A DNA stretch of 64,000 nt from Spizellomyces sp. 'palustris' (GCA_006535965.1 QEAR01000001.1:908741-972740); one strand, 5' to 3'. Shown: positions 35,904 to 47,932, counted from the stretch's first letter. Numbers and translations: made by a program. Notes: generated by a model from the sequence alone, not told the origin.

Positions 35904-36895
35904 CTCGCGCCAAGGGAACTACCTTTTTGTTTTTGCACGGAACCAACGCTTCGTTCGCCAACTGGCCAACGACCTTTTGTCGGGCATGGGGCTTTCTGCC
36001 TTTTATCGCATTATACAAACACGTCTCTAAAGAGAGGTTGATAGGCAACCTGCAATGCGGTTGCGTAGTTTGACTCACATTCACCAAATGCTGCAGAGGC
36101 GCCTTTCTTGGATCTCTGGGTGTATGCGCTGCCACCGACAGGACGGACATGGATGGGTCAGCGTAAAACCTACCCGCGTGGATATGATCTCACTCCAACA
36201 GCACATAGGTACCAATATGGGATCATAAAACCCTGCGACAGTCGCTCTCAGAGACTTCCGCGTGGGAACCCATCCGTTTGCAAGCACCCGGGGGCATCAA
36301 TGTATCCAAGATGACATCAACTTTAAGCACTGGCGGGCATGGTATCAGCACTGCAACAGGGTAAGCGTTGCTTTTGCCCCTTTCGTCCATGTACAGCCAC
36401 TTGGCGGTTATCCGCGGACTGTTCTGGTTAAAAGGTCCTGGCAAAGGGAGGCTCTCGTTTAATTTTAGGATCGTGATCGGCTTCCGCACTGTCGAAAGCT
36501 GTCAAAACCTGCCTCGTTTTGGAGGAAGATATAACTGAGGGAGGCCAGAGGGTCCCCGCTTCGACGGTTACCATTCTGTGCAAAGTTCAATGTTGAATCG
36601 AAGTTTCTCTGCAATATCATGCACGCCGGGACGAGTTCTATCGCAAATCAACCTTCCCAGAACAAGACTGCAGAGGCCTGGATAGCTGGCGTGGTGACGT
36701 TAGATGGCCAGCCATAAAGAAAAGGTAGGATTTTTTGCTTCAAGGCTTTTATTGAACTGCATAATAACAAAACTGACTCACTAACTACGGATGTCTATAT
36801 ACAAGGAACGTTTACCAGAACCGCTCCTTTCTCTATAAGCTATGTACAAGGGTAACCACCCGTCTATAAAATAAATTACGCGACTGCTAGATGCT
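35904..36895. other. intergenic region
   Basis: About 990 bp between the tRNA-Gly and the barwin-type gene. Small frames on both strands (up to 88 codons) show no recognisable family. Nothing is supported. Confidence 0.4.
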
Positions 36896-37894
36896 TTATC
36901 TGCACGGACTGTCTCCGACCTTCTCGTACGTGACGACCATATGTCCGTCTCTGTACCCGGCACCGTTATCGATTTCATTGAACGCCTCCGGGGCCATGTC
37001 AAAGTGCGTGTTGTAACCGGCAATTGGGCCACAGCCATCAATTACGGTCATCTGTACACTCTTGCCGGATGCAACATTGGTAACACGGATGCACTGCCCG
37101 CATTGCGGGTTGTTCCATTGGATGAAGGAAGCAGCCATGACGTAAGGATATAGCTTGGACAAGTTGTTGTGCCCTTTCTGTTGAAGACCGTTCGCGCCGT
37201 CAGAACAAGCGACAGTGCTGGTGCTTTGGTCAGCTGAGTACATGTGGTACGTAGCATATGCAGTCTGGCCACTGGGCTTGGGGGAAGTTCCGGTAGGTGC
37301 GGGCTGAGAAGCTGGTCTGGTCGAGGTTGGGGGGGCCTGCTTGGGGGGAGCAGGGGAAGGTTTGGGTGGACTGGGCTGTGCCTTGGAAGTTGGTTTTGGT
37401 GTAGGATTGGAGGGTGCTTGTGATGCTGGGGGAGGGTTGGAAGACTGGCCACCCGAGGCAGCGGCGCGATTTCCAGGTGCACAGTATGCATCTGTGGTGC
37501 CACAGTGGCCCCATTTCGAACAACATTGGCCAGCGATCGGGCAGCGACCGTTTCCAACGTTGTTATTCCCGCATGTTCCAACAGCGGGAGCCTTAGTATT
37601 TACATTGGGCAACTTGATCGAAGACGCGTCAGCTATGGTACAGAATGCTGGGCCTTCACCACAGTATCCAGATGCGGAGCAGCATTGATTTGGGAACGGA
37701 CAGACGCCGTTTCCGACGGTTCCGTTGCCGCATACTCCTTTGGGAGAAGTAAGGAGACGGGCATGCGCAAGACCGGCCGCGATCTCAGGGAAGTCGACAA
37801 CCAAACCGATCTTCCCAGGAACAGGGACAGCTGAGATTTGGGCAGTGAAGGTCGCGATCAGCGACAGAAGAGTGAATGAACTGAGGATCTGCAT
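36896..37894 (-). CDS. secreted protein with two CBM18 chitin-binding modules and a barwin-like (DPBB) domain
   Basis: Single exon, 332 residues, from the ATG at 37894. The 35 upstream in-frame codons are dropped because the ATG at 37894 opens a clear signal peptide (1-22, SSFTLLSLIATFTAQISA). Two hevein-type CBM18 modules lie at about 53-86 (CGNGTVGNGVCPFPNQCC) and 107-139 (CGNNNVGNGRCPIAGQCC), each with the expected Cys pattern. A Pro/Ser/Thr linker follows (140-210). The double-psi beta-barrel domain at 212-332 contains QCGQCIRVTN, VIDGCG and HFDMAPEAFNEI, as in expansin-like, barwin and loosenin proteins. There is no second expansin domain (CBM63). The likely role is loosening or remodelling of chitin or other polysaccharide, on its own wall or on a substrate. 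Confidence 0.9.
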   Translation of the reverse strand: MQILSSFTLLSLIATFTAQISAVPVPGKIGLVVDFPEIAAGLAHARLLTSPKGVCGNGTVGNGVCPFPNQCCSASGYCGEGPAFCTIADASSIKLPNVNTKAPAVGTCGNNNVGNGRCPIAGQCCSKWGHCGTTDAYCAPGNRAAASGGQSSNPPPASQAPSNPTPKPTSKAQPSPPKPSPAPPKQAPPTSTRPASQPAPTGTSPKPSGQTAYATYHMYSADQSTSTVACSDGANGLQQKGHNNLSKLYPYVMAASFIQWNNPQCGQCIRVTNVASGKSVQMTVIDGCGPIAGYNTHFDMAPEAFNEIDNGAGYRDGHMVVTYEKVGDSPCR

Positions 37895-37963
37895 GTCGGA
37901 AGTGGATCTGCGGGCGGGATGATGATGGAATGATGCTGGGGACGACAGGGGCAGTATCTTTGC

Positions 37964-37970
37964 TTTTATA
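37964..37970 (-). promoter_or_regulatory. TATA box of the CBM18-barwin gene
   Basis: TATAAAA on the minus strand, 70 bp upstream of the ATG at 37894, in the sequence GGTTATAAAAGC. Confidence 0.6.
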
Positions 37971-39461
37971 ACCCTTCCTGGGCCATGCTTTCTCCACAAG
38001 CCAATCTTTCCGCATATGGAACCTAATTGGGAGAAAGAAGGGGGTAAGAATTAGATGCGCAATTGGCAGAGTTTGGACAACGGCGCGGACGTATCCCGCC
38101 CTCTTTTTCCTTCCAAAAGTATCCCTGGCGCGGCCATTACGTTGAATTGGACTCAAAGGGGTAAGCAGATGTTTGGCGCGAACGTATCCCATCCTGATGA
38201 GACCGGATAGTTTTTGCCATGAGAAACAAAGTCGAAGGCAAATTGCATCAAAAGTGGGCGCAAACGTCAATTTGAATCTGAAAAACAAAAAAAAGGTATT
38301 TGGAGCGATGACAGACGATTGGGACTAATTGCGAATCTATGTAGATTCGAGGGCGGAGAATAGCTTTGAGTGTAGTTTCCCGTCCAACCCGATTTGCACG
38401 AAAACTTGGACAAGCCGATTCCATCCCCGATCGATATAGGCTGGAATCCAACATTGTCGTCCGAAAAGTAACACCCATGGGCGCAGCGCAAATAGTGGAT
38501 CGAGAAACTCTGGGTCGCCTACCGAACGTTTGGGACGCTACAGACAAAAGAAAACTTGGTGCTACTATTGGCCGACTGGTTACCCGACATGTGAAGTGTG
38601 ACAACTCGAACGTATCCAGCTTCCTATTCAAACTTGGTTTTAATTTGTGTGCAAAAAAAAAACCAAAGTGCGACTAAGCGATCTGGTTATTCTGCGAGCC
38701 GAACGTGAAAGGAAAAATGTGCAACAGTGTGTGGAAAGCGGAGTGAAGAAACGCGTTCAATTTCCTCGTGGCGCGGAAGCTTACGAGAGTATTTGATCGT
38801 AATTTTGATTTTCCAAGCCACACCTGAAAGTCCGAAAGGTTGGCCAAATACGCCGAGTTTAGATTTTAGTGTTTGAGTGGTGCCCAAAGCACGTTGGATT
38901 GCGCTAATTTCTTCTCGGTACGCACACGCCATGCGTTTGGCACTCGGACTGAGCTGGCCTTCATTTCGGAACTAGCCGGCCGACTCCCCAGCGTGTAGCG
39001 ATATTGTCGAAGGAGTCTGGATGACGTATACAGTTGTTTGCGAACAACGTATCCCAATGTTTCAATTTGCAACCTCCCCCGATGTCGTTTTGACCACTGC
39101 TGCGCACTTTGCGGGAGTTGCAATTCCCGACAAGCAACAATATGATCGGCTGCAAAGGGACGATTGTAGTGTGATGAGAACATTGGCCCTGCCACGTCAA
39201 TCTGAAATGAACCGGTTTCGCAACAATGGAAGCATCCAGTCAGATCGGAGGTACGAAACAAGTATTGAAATCAGCGCGACAATGCTAAGTATGCACCTCC
39301 ATAAGGTGCCTAGATCTACGTGCCTACCAAACATTATCACAGGTTTTGCAAACTAGCCACGGAAACGCCTCATTTTAGATCTGCGTAGTCTCACTACTTG
39401 AGGGCTACGTGCGATGCAACCAATGACTATGTCTGAGACACCATAATTCATTCATAAAAAT
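37971..39461. other. long intergenic region with a repeated GGCGCGRACGTATCCC motif
   Basis: 1.5 kb between the barwin-type gene and the ABCG gene, with no supported coding region. The motif GGCGCGGACGTATCCC at 38082-38097 recurs as GGCGCGAACGTATCCC at 38175-38190 (15 of 16 identical). The shorter core AACGTATCC recurs near 38609-38617 and 39047-39055. Confidence 0.5.
38082..38190. promoter_or_regulatory. paired 16-bp motif upstream of the CBM18-barwin gene
   Basis: Two near-identical 16-mers (38082-38097 and 38175-38190), 93 bp apart and about 190 and 280 bp upstream of the barwin-type start. They are candidate upstream activating sites. No transcription factor is assigned. Confidence 0.35.
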
Positions 39462-42396
39462 CTATCGCTGCTTGTCTCGGTTCAATCCCACCATCAACCC
39501 AAAAGCAATAAGTCGCTGCACAACTCCAATAACAATAATCATCCCTAAATCCAGTCCAACCTGTCCAATGGTATAACCCTGCATATCAGCGGGTGATTGA
39601 ATGTCGTAAATACCCTCGTAAGGGGTTACCGACTCGGAGTACAGTGCTTCGGCCGCCCACTTGTTAAAACTGATTTCCTGAATTCAAAAAAAATATGAGA
39701 TACCAGCCAAAAGTAAAACTTGCATGACATCAACATACCCAAATAAACAGAATTTTCCAGTCCTTTGCCATTTTCAAGTTTGGCCCATAACCGCAAAACA
39801 CGGCAGCAAATAAACAACAAATTACTGCCAAGAGGTTCGCGTTTTCCTTCTTGACCACCATGGACACGATTGCGGCAAGTCCATAGACACCCCAGAATTG
39901 AAGGAGGATAATGAGGAACTGTGGCCCAAACCGAACCATAGGAGTTGCAAAAAAGACATAAATTGCGGTGAAGTGAAGGGATGACAGGATGAATCGGTAG
40001 AGGGCCGCAAGTGATTTGCCGGTATAATAGGATCCTCGGTTATGGCCAGAGGCAGCTTCGCGCCAGTAGACAGGCTTTTCCTGGCCAAAGACATTCACAC
40101 CCGCTGGTGCTCCCTAGAGTCCCAATGAAAAACATGAGTCCCGCGTCTTTTGTTTACTTTTGGTTACATTTCTCGGTATACGTACCGCCAATCCCACAAT
40201 CAACCCAATCAACAGACCACATTGCGGGATGAACCAAGTTAGAGGCGCCGGTGAGATCAGTGTATACGGTTCCACGTATACACCGCGATAAAGTTCACCC
40301 ATTCCCTGGGTGGAGATACCTGTCGTGTAAAACGCCTGGTTGGTCACGGCTTGCCTTCCTGTGTCCCGCACCGTTGATCAACTATGCCCTTACCCATTAA
40401 TAACCCTGCAAAACATCCGACAAAAATCTCCAAAGCCAAGCCAGACACGTTCCTGTATTGCTGCATCAAACTTCTGTTGTGGCAGTACAGGATTTGCTGC
40501 CACCAGTATGCTCCTCGTTCCTTAACGAGTAGAGGCGCTTTAGTGTGAAAGGTCTTGTCGTCTGAGTCTTCAACGGGTGCGGTTGTGGTATACTCTGATG
40601 GCGACGAGCGGTGTTCCCATTCGCGAACGAGGTCGGTAACCGTCATTTTCCGTGTGTTGTTCACACCGTGACCAGAGAGAATATCCATCAGAATATCTGC
40701 GGGGTTCGCGCGAGGATCAAACTGGAAGTTTGCAAACAAAGTTAGCCTCACGAGGCTTTCTTTGTGAAGAATGGTAATCAAACGTACCTCAAACCCAAAA
40801 CTCTCAAAGTAGGATTGGACCTGGTTTGTTGGTCCAAGGTATGCTGTCCGCCCACCGGGGGCAATCATTAGGATATCGTCGAACTCGGTGAAAATTTCAT
40901 AACGGGGTTGATGAATCACGGCGACGATAGTTAGTCCCAACCTTGAAATACTCTTCATAATTCTTGCGACGGATAGGGCTGCTGTGGAGTCCAGACCTGA
41001 TGTCGGCTCATCCAAAAACATTGCCAAAGGCACTGCAGCAAGCTCGAGACCAATGTTGACACGCTTCCTTTGGCCTCCAGAAACACCGCGCGTCGTTTCA
41101 TCTCCGATAATGCTGTGAGCTACTTGCCCAAGGTTGAGTGCCTCGACAACGCCGTCCGCATAGGATGAAACTTCCTCGTTGGTCCAATCTGAAGGGAGTT
41201 TGACACGCGCGGCATGAAGGATATTTTCACGGACAGTAAGCTCGCGGAGCATGATATCTTCCTGCGGCACGTATCCAATGATTTTCTTGTAAGTGTGCAT
41301 TTCAGCCTCGCGATTGTTGATGTGAAGCTTTCCGTGTGTACGGGATACTTTCCCCATGAGGACATTCATGAAGGTGGTTTTGCCAGCGCCACTGGGTCCC
41401 ATAATTGCGGTCAGTCTCCCGGCCTTGATTTCCCCATTGACACCGTCCAGGACTGTTTTACCACCTTTCAGCTTGAGTCCAAGATTCTCGAATTTGAAGT
41501 TTATCTGAAGATTTTCACCACCCAATCCCCTTTTGAATGCATTCACGAGAAGCTGGGCATTCCCCTCTTCGACCTCTACAGATGACTTGCTAGTACCATC
41601 CGCTTTCTGAGCCTCCACGTCAACTGTATCGAGTTCCATGTTACTGTCTAAAATCGTAACAGGAAACACTTTTTTGCCCTTCTCCGCCGATCCAGCGCTC
41701 TCATTTGCGTCTCGTTGGTCGGTCCTTGGGCTAATCTCCGGTAAACCCTCCTCGATAGGAGACTTGAGGTCCGCTGTCTTTAATAAACACATTTTTGACA
41801 CCGAGCTCTTTCTCTTCAAGCTTTCACGGGCGTTTCGGCGTTCCATGTACCGCATGGTGTATAGAAGAGCAATTAATGCCAGATCGATAATTACGCATAT
41901 GACAATTCCGCCGTAATAGGTTTCCGCCTGACTTTCTTCCTTGCAGACACTCATGACAGAGCATTTGTAAGGTTCTATGGTACCTGATGGGCTAGGAACG
42001 TACCGTTATCCATGTTGTACATACGATCAAGAGGTTTCATAATGCTTTTGACAAGCACCTACCAAAAATACCCTTGCGGACATGGTAGTTTTGTAAATTG
42101 ATCTGGACAATAAAAGCCAGGACGGCATATCTGAGGTTCAAGCCTGCCCTGGGGCTGGACGTTGGAAAAACGATGTCTAAGTAATCGATACAACCGTGCA
42201 ACATATGAACAGAGTACAAACTTACGTCGCACAATTTCCCCGTCAATCGGTCCCTCGTACATTCTAAACTTGGTGTGCAGAACTGTGGCAATGAGTTCGC
42301 ATCCGTCGCATTGGGACAGAAGAAATGTGGACGACACTGGGGTGTTGCTTGCAAGGTGAAGCCGATCGCCCCTGGAACATAGCAACTAGAGTTCAT
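39462..42396 (-). CDS. ABC transporter, ABCG (White/WBC) half-transporter with Cys-rich N-terminus
   Basis: Seven exons: 42396-42226, 42154-42063, 41991-40788, 40721-40394, 40319-40186, 40113-39739 and 39677-39462, about 839 residues. The extracellular N-terminal part is Cys-rich (CRPHFFCPN, CRPGFYCPD, CPQGYFCPSGT), as in the plant ABCG24/28 group, and is followed by a span at about 113-136. The nucleotide-binding domain has Walker A GPSGAGKTT at 286-294, Q-loop PQED, signature VSGGQRKR from 391, Walker B AMFLDEPTSGLDS at 411-423 and the H-loop VIHQPR. The ABC2 membrane part follows (GLLIGLIVGLA, FWGVYGLAAIVSMVV), with the closing exon EISFNKWAAEALYSES. It probably exports lipid or other hydrophobic compounds as a dimer. 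The start is uncertain: no signal peptide precedes the Cys-rich part, so an upstream exon is probably missing. Confidence 0.88.
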
Positions 42397-43228
42397 CTCT
42401 AGATCTTGAGGCCTTGTCGTAGGGGAATGAGGTCGTTTGATTCGCGGCAAAAGCTTCTTATAAATGCGACAACGGTGTCTACCTCGCACGGAACTTATAG
42501 CCGGTGTTTGTGAACCGCAATCCTATCTATAGCATATGGTATATAACGGGCCATGGAACCCGAATAGGTCAACAGGGTAGACCCAGTCTGAGGCGGAAGC
42601 GGAGTTAAAAATAGACATAACGGTGCGTTCAACACTGTCAAAATGAATTTTGAGGTACCACCAAAAAGTTTATTCTGTAATATGGACACATCTCGAGAAG
42701 TTCTTGAACTCCGAATCGGAGCTTCGCTTTGGACTCGGACCTTGTTTCAACGCCAGAAGTTGGCGTACCAGCTGGTAAATAAACTCGACATAGCCTCTGT
42801 GCACAGTGTGCACCAGTCGCCCACTTTGCTCCAGAATCGTTCGTTCTATCTATCTCAGTGGACGGATGAGAGTATCAGCCTCACATTTTGCCAAGGCCCG
42901 ACGCACGTTGTCATCTGGCTTCGAGAGATTTGTCCCCTGTGTTCGTTCGCGGATAAGTCAGTCGGACTATTATGTATATAGAGACAACGTTTTTAGACAT
43001 TTGATGTTCGCCCACTGGTCCGTGAAATAATTTTTGAACATTGACATCGCTGTATTTTGCATAGCTCGTCAACAAATATCCTCGAAATTGATATGATAAT
43101 AAAGAAGCAGTACCAATGACAGTAGCACATTACAGTAATGGCAGTTATTCAGCAAGGGAGAGTTTCAGACTTCACCCCAAAGTATAATCTATTGTATTGC
43201 TATTCAACGTCTATTCTTAGCCATTCTA
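42397..43228. other. intergenic region, may contain the missing first exon of the ABCG gene
   Basis: About 830 bp. Short frames on the minus strand at 42495-42689 could supply a first exon, but none carries a clear signal peptide or a donor in phase, so no exon is proposed. Confidence 0.35.
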
Positions 43229-45042
43229 TTATGTATTGTTGATTTTGGATTTTCGGTAAGGGCTAATTGTCGAACCTGCCGCGGATTGATGTGCGGCGAA
43301 GTATGAGCAAAAATCTCTGTTTGTGCATGTCTGTGCCCTTTGTCTTTTGCGACACCGGAGCGATATACAACCTATCATAATCATCACGCCCCCAGTAATT
43401 CCTATTAGGTTAACCAGCGGTATACTATGATCTGCGAGGTGATTCCATTTCCCAGTCACACAGGTTTCGCGGGGCTGGACTCTCCCTAAGGCACTTTTCA
43501 ATGATACGCCATGATTTAAATGATCGCGCACAAGTGTCTCGGACAGACCAACTGCCTGCAAGTATCTGGCCTGTATTGGGGGCAGGATGTCCCCCTTTTT
43601 TATGGTTGCAATGGCTGTCCCGACACGGCACATACCACACATGGGCGATCTCGAGTGTTTCCAGTCAAAAAAAGAGATATTGGGAGCATTACTCCATTTT
43701 TCGATAAAGCCGAGCGAGATAAGCGAATGGTTCGTTCGGTAGGCGAGATGCTTGTTGTAAAGTGTCGGATCTTCAATTGCTCGACGAAGATACGCTACAA
43801 GCAATGCGGGTGAAGCGAAATCGTCCACATGAATGAATGCATCCGGATGAGGACTAAATGCTTCGTAGTCTCTGCGTGGCGGACCGTCGACTACTGGTAC
43901 CTATTTTAATAATCAATTTGCATCAATCAGCATCAACAGGCAAGAAAAAGAAAAAGCAGCGACATTCACCATGCCCAATTCGAAAGCGCGCGTAAACTTC
44001 TCCGTGATATAGTCCTGGCAATTAGAGTTTTCAAATGAAAGGTAGAAATGGTATTTGCGGATGAGATCTGACGTCTGGTTTGTTTGCGGAAGAGGTCCAC
44101 CGATGTTATTCCCACATTGTCCGAGATGATGCACCGCAATATGCTTTGCAATTGCAGCAACAAGGTGACGTCGGCCATTTGATGCGTGACCTAGTTTCGA
44201 ACACTTAGGCAAGTTGACAGCGGGGACAAGCGTGTCTTCCTTACAATTGCTGGCCATCCAGGCAACATGCGCCCCCGTCGTATATTTCTCCTCCAGTGGT
44301 GGGGGAGGTTTACGAACCCAATCAAGCAATCGTCTGTCCATGTAAAAGTGTGGAAAATGAGCGTCTCGCCGATAGTCCATGCTGTCCAATCATCTTGTAA
44401 GCATTCTACTGACTTGGCACTCCAAGGAATGGTGGACACACCTCAAGTCAAATCTACTGTATACAGCATCCGTCAACCGTCGAGTGTACATGGTGGGCGG
44501 TTCCATGTTCATCAATACTGCAAATTGATGTGACTCCTTCGGAACATTCCACAGTAAAGGTAGAGTGGGTCCATGGCTTAAAGTCATCGGAACATCTCTG
44601 TAAGCGGCTTTGGGAGAACGGTGGAAATCTCAATGACATATACTTCAGAATCCGATAGACGAATAAAAATAGGACATACTGTCATGCGTGATCACGCATT
44701 TTACTTGCGGATCGTCTTCACAATCGATATGCTGCCCTTCAAATGTCATCTGCTCGAACCCTCGAGAAAAGGTCGGACAATTGGGTAAGAAAAACACGCA
44801 GGAGAACGGGAAGGCTTACAATTATTCGTCATATATATCTTGGTCCGATTTGGATATGGGTCCATCATAGGGCTTGTCGAGCGACGGCATCCTAACCTTT
44901 CGAATGGAGCGTAACAAAGAGTAAAACCGTAGGTGCTGACCGTGATGAGAACCAGCACGGCCAAAATGTAGACACCACGACACAACTGGTAGAGAAATCG
45001 TGAATGAGGCCACCACCACCGGATGCAGGTAACCTGGGACAT
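43229..45042 (-). CDS. GT10 alpha-(1,3)-fucosyltransferase-like protein with N- and C-terminal membrane spans
   Basis: Expected to add fucose from GDP-fucose to glycans in the Golgi. Five exons: 45042-44820, 44760-44680, 44595-44442, 44381-43970 and 43900-43229, giving 513 residues. The first 21 residues are cytosolic, then a signal-anchor span lies at 22-44, as in type II Golgi enzymes. The GT10 region includes FDLSMDYRRD (created by the splice 44441-44382), then the family signature FYLSFENSNCQDYITEKF at about 265-282 continuing to ELGMVPVV. After the catalytic part comes a Cys pair (CGMC, about 378-381), as in other family members. Unusually, a second hydrophobic span (about 451-470) follows, then the basic motif RCRKRQR and a 35-residue tail. 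The reading frame through this extension is continuous. Tandem with the ABCG gene. Confidence 0.88.
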
Positions 45043-45259
45043 TGCATTAGATCGTATCGCAGCCTTCCATAGTCGAGGGCCGAAACTTCAACATGGCATA
45101 TGGACGCGACGCGAGGGTCTCATTACGTAGCTTCTGCTTATCCGCCGACATGCTGGCCAACCAGTAAGGCATCGCGGGCATCACATGTGCGCAGCAAATC
45201 TACTAGGATTAGCAGGAATTCAAAAAACCACAAAAAAGCAAGCTAAGGACAATGAATTA
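45043..45259. other. promoter region of the fucosyltransferase gene
   Basis: 217 bp between the fucosyltransferase start and the tRNA-Gly. No TATA box was recognised. Confidence 0.3.
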
Positions 45260-45331
45260 TGCAACCACCGGGATTCGAACCCGGGCCACCTGCTTGGAAG
45301 GCAGGTATGTTAACCACTGCACTATGGTTGC
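45260..45331 (-). tRNA. trnG(UCC): tRNA-Gly (anticodon TCC), copy 2
   Basis: The reverse complement is identical over 72 nt to the gene at 35832-35903, with the same stems and the TCC anticodon. The minus strand continues into a T6 run about 23 nt after the gene, a likely Pol III terminator. The 5' flank TCACCAAGC matches the leaders of the other two copies. Confidence 0.97.
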
Positions 45332-46447
45332 TTGGTGATTTTTGATCCTACGAGGAAGATATATTAGATTATATGATTAACCTGGAAAGAAATTACTCAA
45401 GAATGAAAGTGGCTTTGCTGATCTTCTCTGCAGTGCGGATTCACTATTTGTTGCAAGTCAGCTTAACCAACGCTTCGCCAATATCACTTGCAGATGTCCC
45501 GCTTCATGTTTGTTACTATCGTATATAGGGAACCCTATTCTAACCGCTTACACATGACAACTACCCACCTTTTGCATCACACAAAGAACAATGACGTGCA
45601 TAGTCCAGAGATTTTAGCCAGTTCTGGCGGTGTAAAAGCCTGACTGCGACATTACAGTGTTTAACCCGAAGATGCACTCTTTTCACCATAGCCAAAGCTT
45701 TAACATGCTCAGAAGAGAGTGGTTCCTGTTAATCATTTTGCACGCTTCAGTTGAGGACTTGCCAGACACCATATCGGATGTCTGACCCATTACTGGCGTC
45801 CTCTGGGCAGCATCGTCAATAAAATTGTGTTCTACAAAGAATTCCATTCTACATTTACTCAATGGCGCTTCAGACACCGCGGCTTTCTACAGCACACCAC
45901 CTACACCGCGGGACATGTGGACCAGGGCGGTCGCTAAGGGATGGAGATCCATTTCATGCATACACAGCCATGGTTGCGGGTAGGTGCGTTGGGACTGTAC
46001 ATATGATCAAAATAGTACCGGTTTGAATCTCGTTGCAACGTGGGTTCAAGTCATACAAGATTGTTTGGGGGATGCGCAAGTATTTTTCAAGAATTCCAAT
46101 AAAAGCGAAGCTTAAAAGAGCTCAAGACACTAATACTTGCATGGATAAGAATGAACCCACGGGCTTGGACGCTGGGGCAGATATGTGAAGTAGATATATA
46201 TCTTCTTCGGATGAAAGTAAAAGTCGCCTATGCCACACGATTGGGGCAGAACGATCAAACAAATCAATGCGAGATTTGAGACCCAACAAACATGTCGATA
46301 ATTTTCAATGTACTTGCTACTCAAGTCTGAATAGTGCAATAGGATTATAACTTGGCATCAAGTCGATTGCATGTCGCTTAGGTGGGGTTGTTACCAACCC
46401 ATAGCTGTGTTCAGTGGGACGCGTGAGGGGAGTCACGATCATCCAGC
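45332..46447. other. intergenic region
   Basis: About 1.1 kb with no supported gene. A 64-codon frame on the minus strand (45683-45877) has no recognisable features. Confidence 0.4.
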
Positions 46448-46476
46448 TGACGTCATACACTTTGCAGCATATAAAT
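46448..46476 (+). promoter_or_regulatory. CRE-type site TGACGTCA and TATA box of the HVA1-like gene
   Basis: The perfect palindrome TGACGTCA (46448-46455) is the binding site of ATF/CREB bZIP factors. TATAAAT follows at 46470-46476, 78 bp upstream of the ATG. The close spacing suggests stress- or cAMP-type control of the small protein downstream. Confidence 0.6.
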
Positions 46477-46553
46477 GGCGAAGAGCAGTGTTAGGAGATG
46501 TTGGAGAACATATACATCGCAAACTTCAAATTGCAAAGTACCCTAATATCAAC

Positions 46554-47007
46554 ATGTCGGAACATACACTTCCCGGAAACACTGCCATTCACCCTGGTGA
46601 CCAAGTTGTAACTTCTTTTGGTGGCCACAAGCAGGAGGGCCCAGTCAAGTACATTGATGAGGAGAATGGTAAAGTCTATATGGAGACCGAGACTGGAAAA
46701 GAGGTAAGCTTGCGCTCCCTGCTAGAGAAAACATAGCTCAAAGAAAGATCAGCCCACGCTAATCGGACTGTCTATACAGGTTCGCCACAACATCGATGCC
46801 GTACAAAAGCGCAATTCAGATGGTAGCGTAGATCCACCATCCGAGACCCAAGTGCCAAAGACTCAAGATGGCGGCTCTGAGATAAAGGAGGGCGTTGCCA
46901 ATGCACTACAGGCAGGGGAGGAGGAGAGGTTGCGCGCACGAGAGAAGGACGGAAATGTTAGTCTGCTAGGGTTGGGATATGATCGAATTGTACCTCATGG
47001 ACAGTGA
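46554..47007 (+). CDS. small HVA1/Tudor-like protein (hypervirulence-associated protein family)
   Basis: Exons 46554-46703 and 46780-47007 (intron 46704-46779), 125 residues. The core at about 14-60 (HPGDQVVTSFGGHKQEGPVKYI...GKEVRHNIDAVQK) matches the small beta-barrel of the HVA1 Tudor-like domain, which is widespread in fungi and bacteria and has no firm biochemical role. The splice rebuilds the final strand KEVRHNIDAV. The C-terminal half is hydrophilic and probably disordered. The promoter carries a CRE palindrome and a TATA box. A further small intron near the end (GTTAGT at 46957) cannot be excluded, which would change only the last residues. Confidence 0.75.
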
Positions 47008-47932
47008 GAAATAATAAACAACCGCTGAGGCTTTCAAACAGATCTTGAGTCTAAGTATGATATTGGCCAAGGTGATACGGCTGGTTCCCACGGTCAGTGT
47101 GTAGCACGTAGCTAACTGGACATTTGCAAGCGCTGACTGAGCAGCAAAACAACTAAGAAAAGCGTCCTCGCTGAATCGATCACAAGTTATATAACAAGAC
47201 AGGATTTCCGGATATGTAGCGCACAGTAGTGCAATTTTTCCATAGATTAAAGGAATTCTTGATCTCATGGTAGAACATTCAATATCCTGCAACAAAATGA
47301 ACGCCTGTCCTCTGGCCGTTCGACGCTAAATGACAATCCATCAACGCTGGACGCAGCCAGACTGGGATCAAGTCGGCACATGCAGCAGTGGAGAATGCAA
47401 GAAAATATCTTACGGGTGTGGAGGGTAAGGAACGGATGCCATCGTGGGTACGGCGATCAGCAACAGACCTTGGCAAGATTCTTGACATTTACAAACTGCG
47501 GCCTTCCATGTAGAGAAAGTGAATGTCCCGCTATCAAAGTCCCGGACTAGCGTTGGCTAACAGTGTATAGTCATTTTGACACTCGTGCTCTGGGCGCAGA
47601 TCAGCACAATGGGAACATGTGCAACATCTTCTTTCAATGACCGTGGATATCCGTTGCAGAATGGCCTTCACGAAATTCCACATACGAAATGCTATGGCGT
47701 TCATAGCCTTATTAAGATGATCATATCGTAGCCTTATCAAAAAAGCTGGATATGCCTTCAAAGCATAGACAAACTCACAATTCTCAAAGTCACCAATTAA
47801 GTGACATAAATTAGCATCCCATCATATCACAAGTTCCACGCGGGGACATCCCCAGCCTTTCATTGACAAGTGGCAGGAAACGAAATGAAACAGAGATTCA
47901 AAGAACAAAAATTCGTTGGACAGAGACACGTA
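47008..47932. other. intergenic region
   Basis: No supported gene. Small frames on the minus strand (46966-47295 and 47534-47761) have no recognisable domain. Confidence 0.4.

Noticed and set aside
35761-36150. Frames through the tRNA-Gly genes (also at 47863-48213)
   Set aside because: The peptide MLTTALWLL and its neighbours are simply the translated tRNA; not coding.
38248-38631. 127-codon frame on the minus strand in the long intergenic region
   Set aside because: No recognisable domain or signal peptide, and it overlaps an equally unsupported frame on the other strand.
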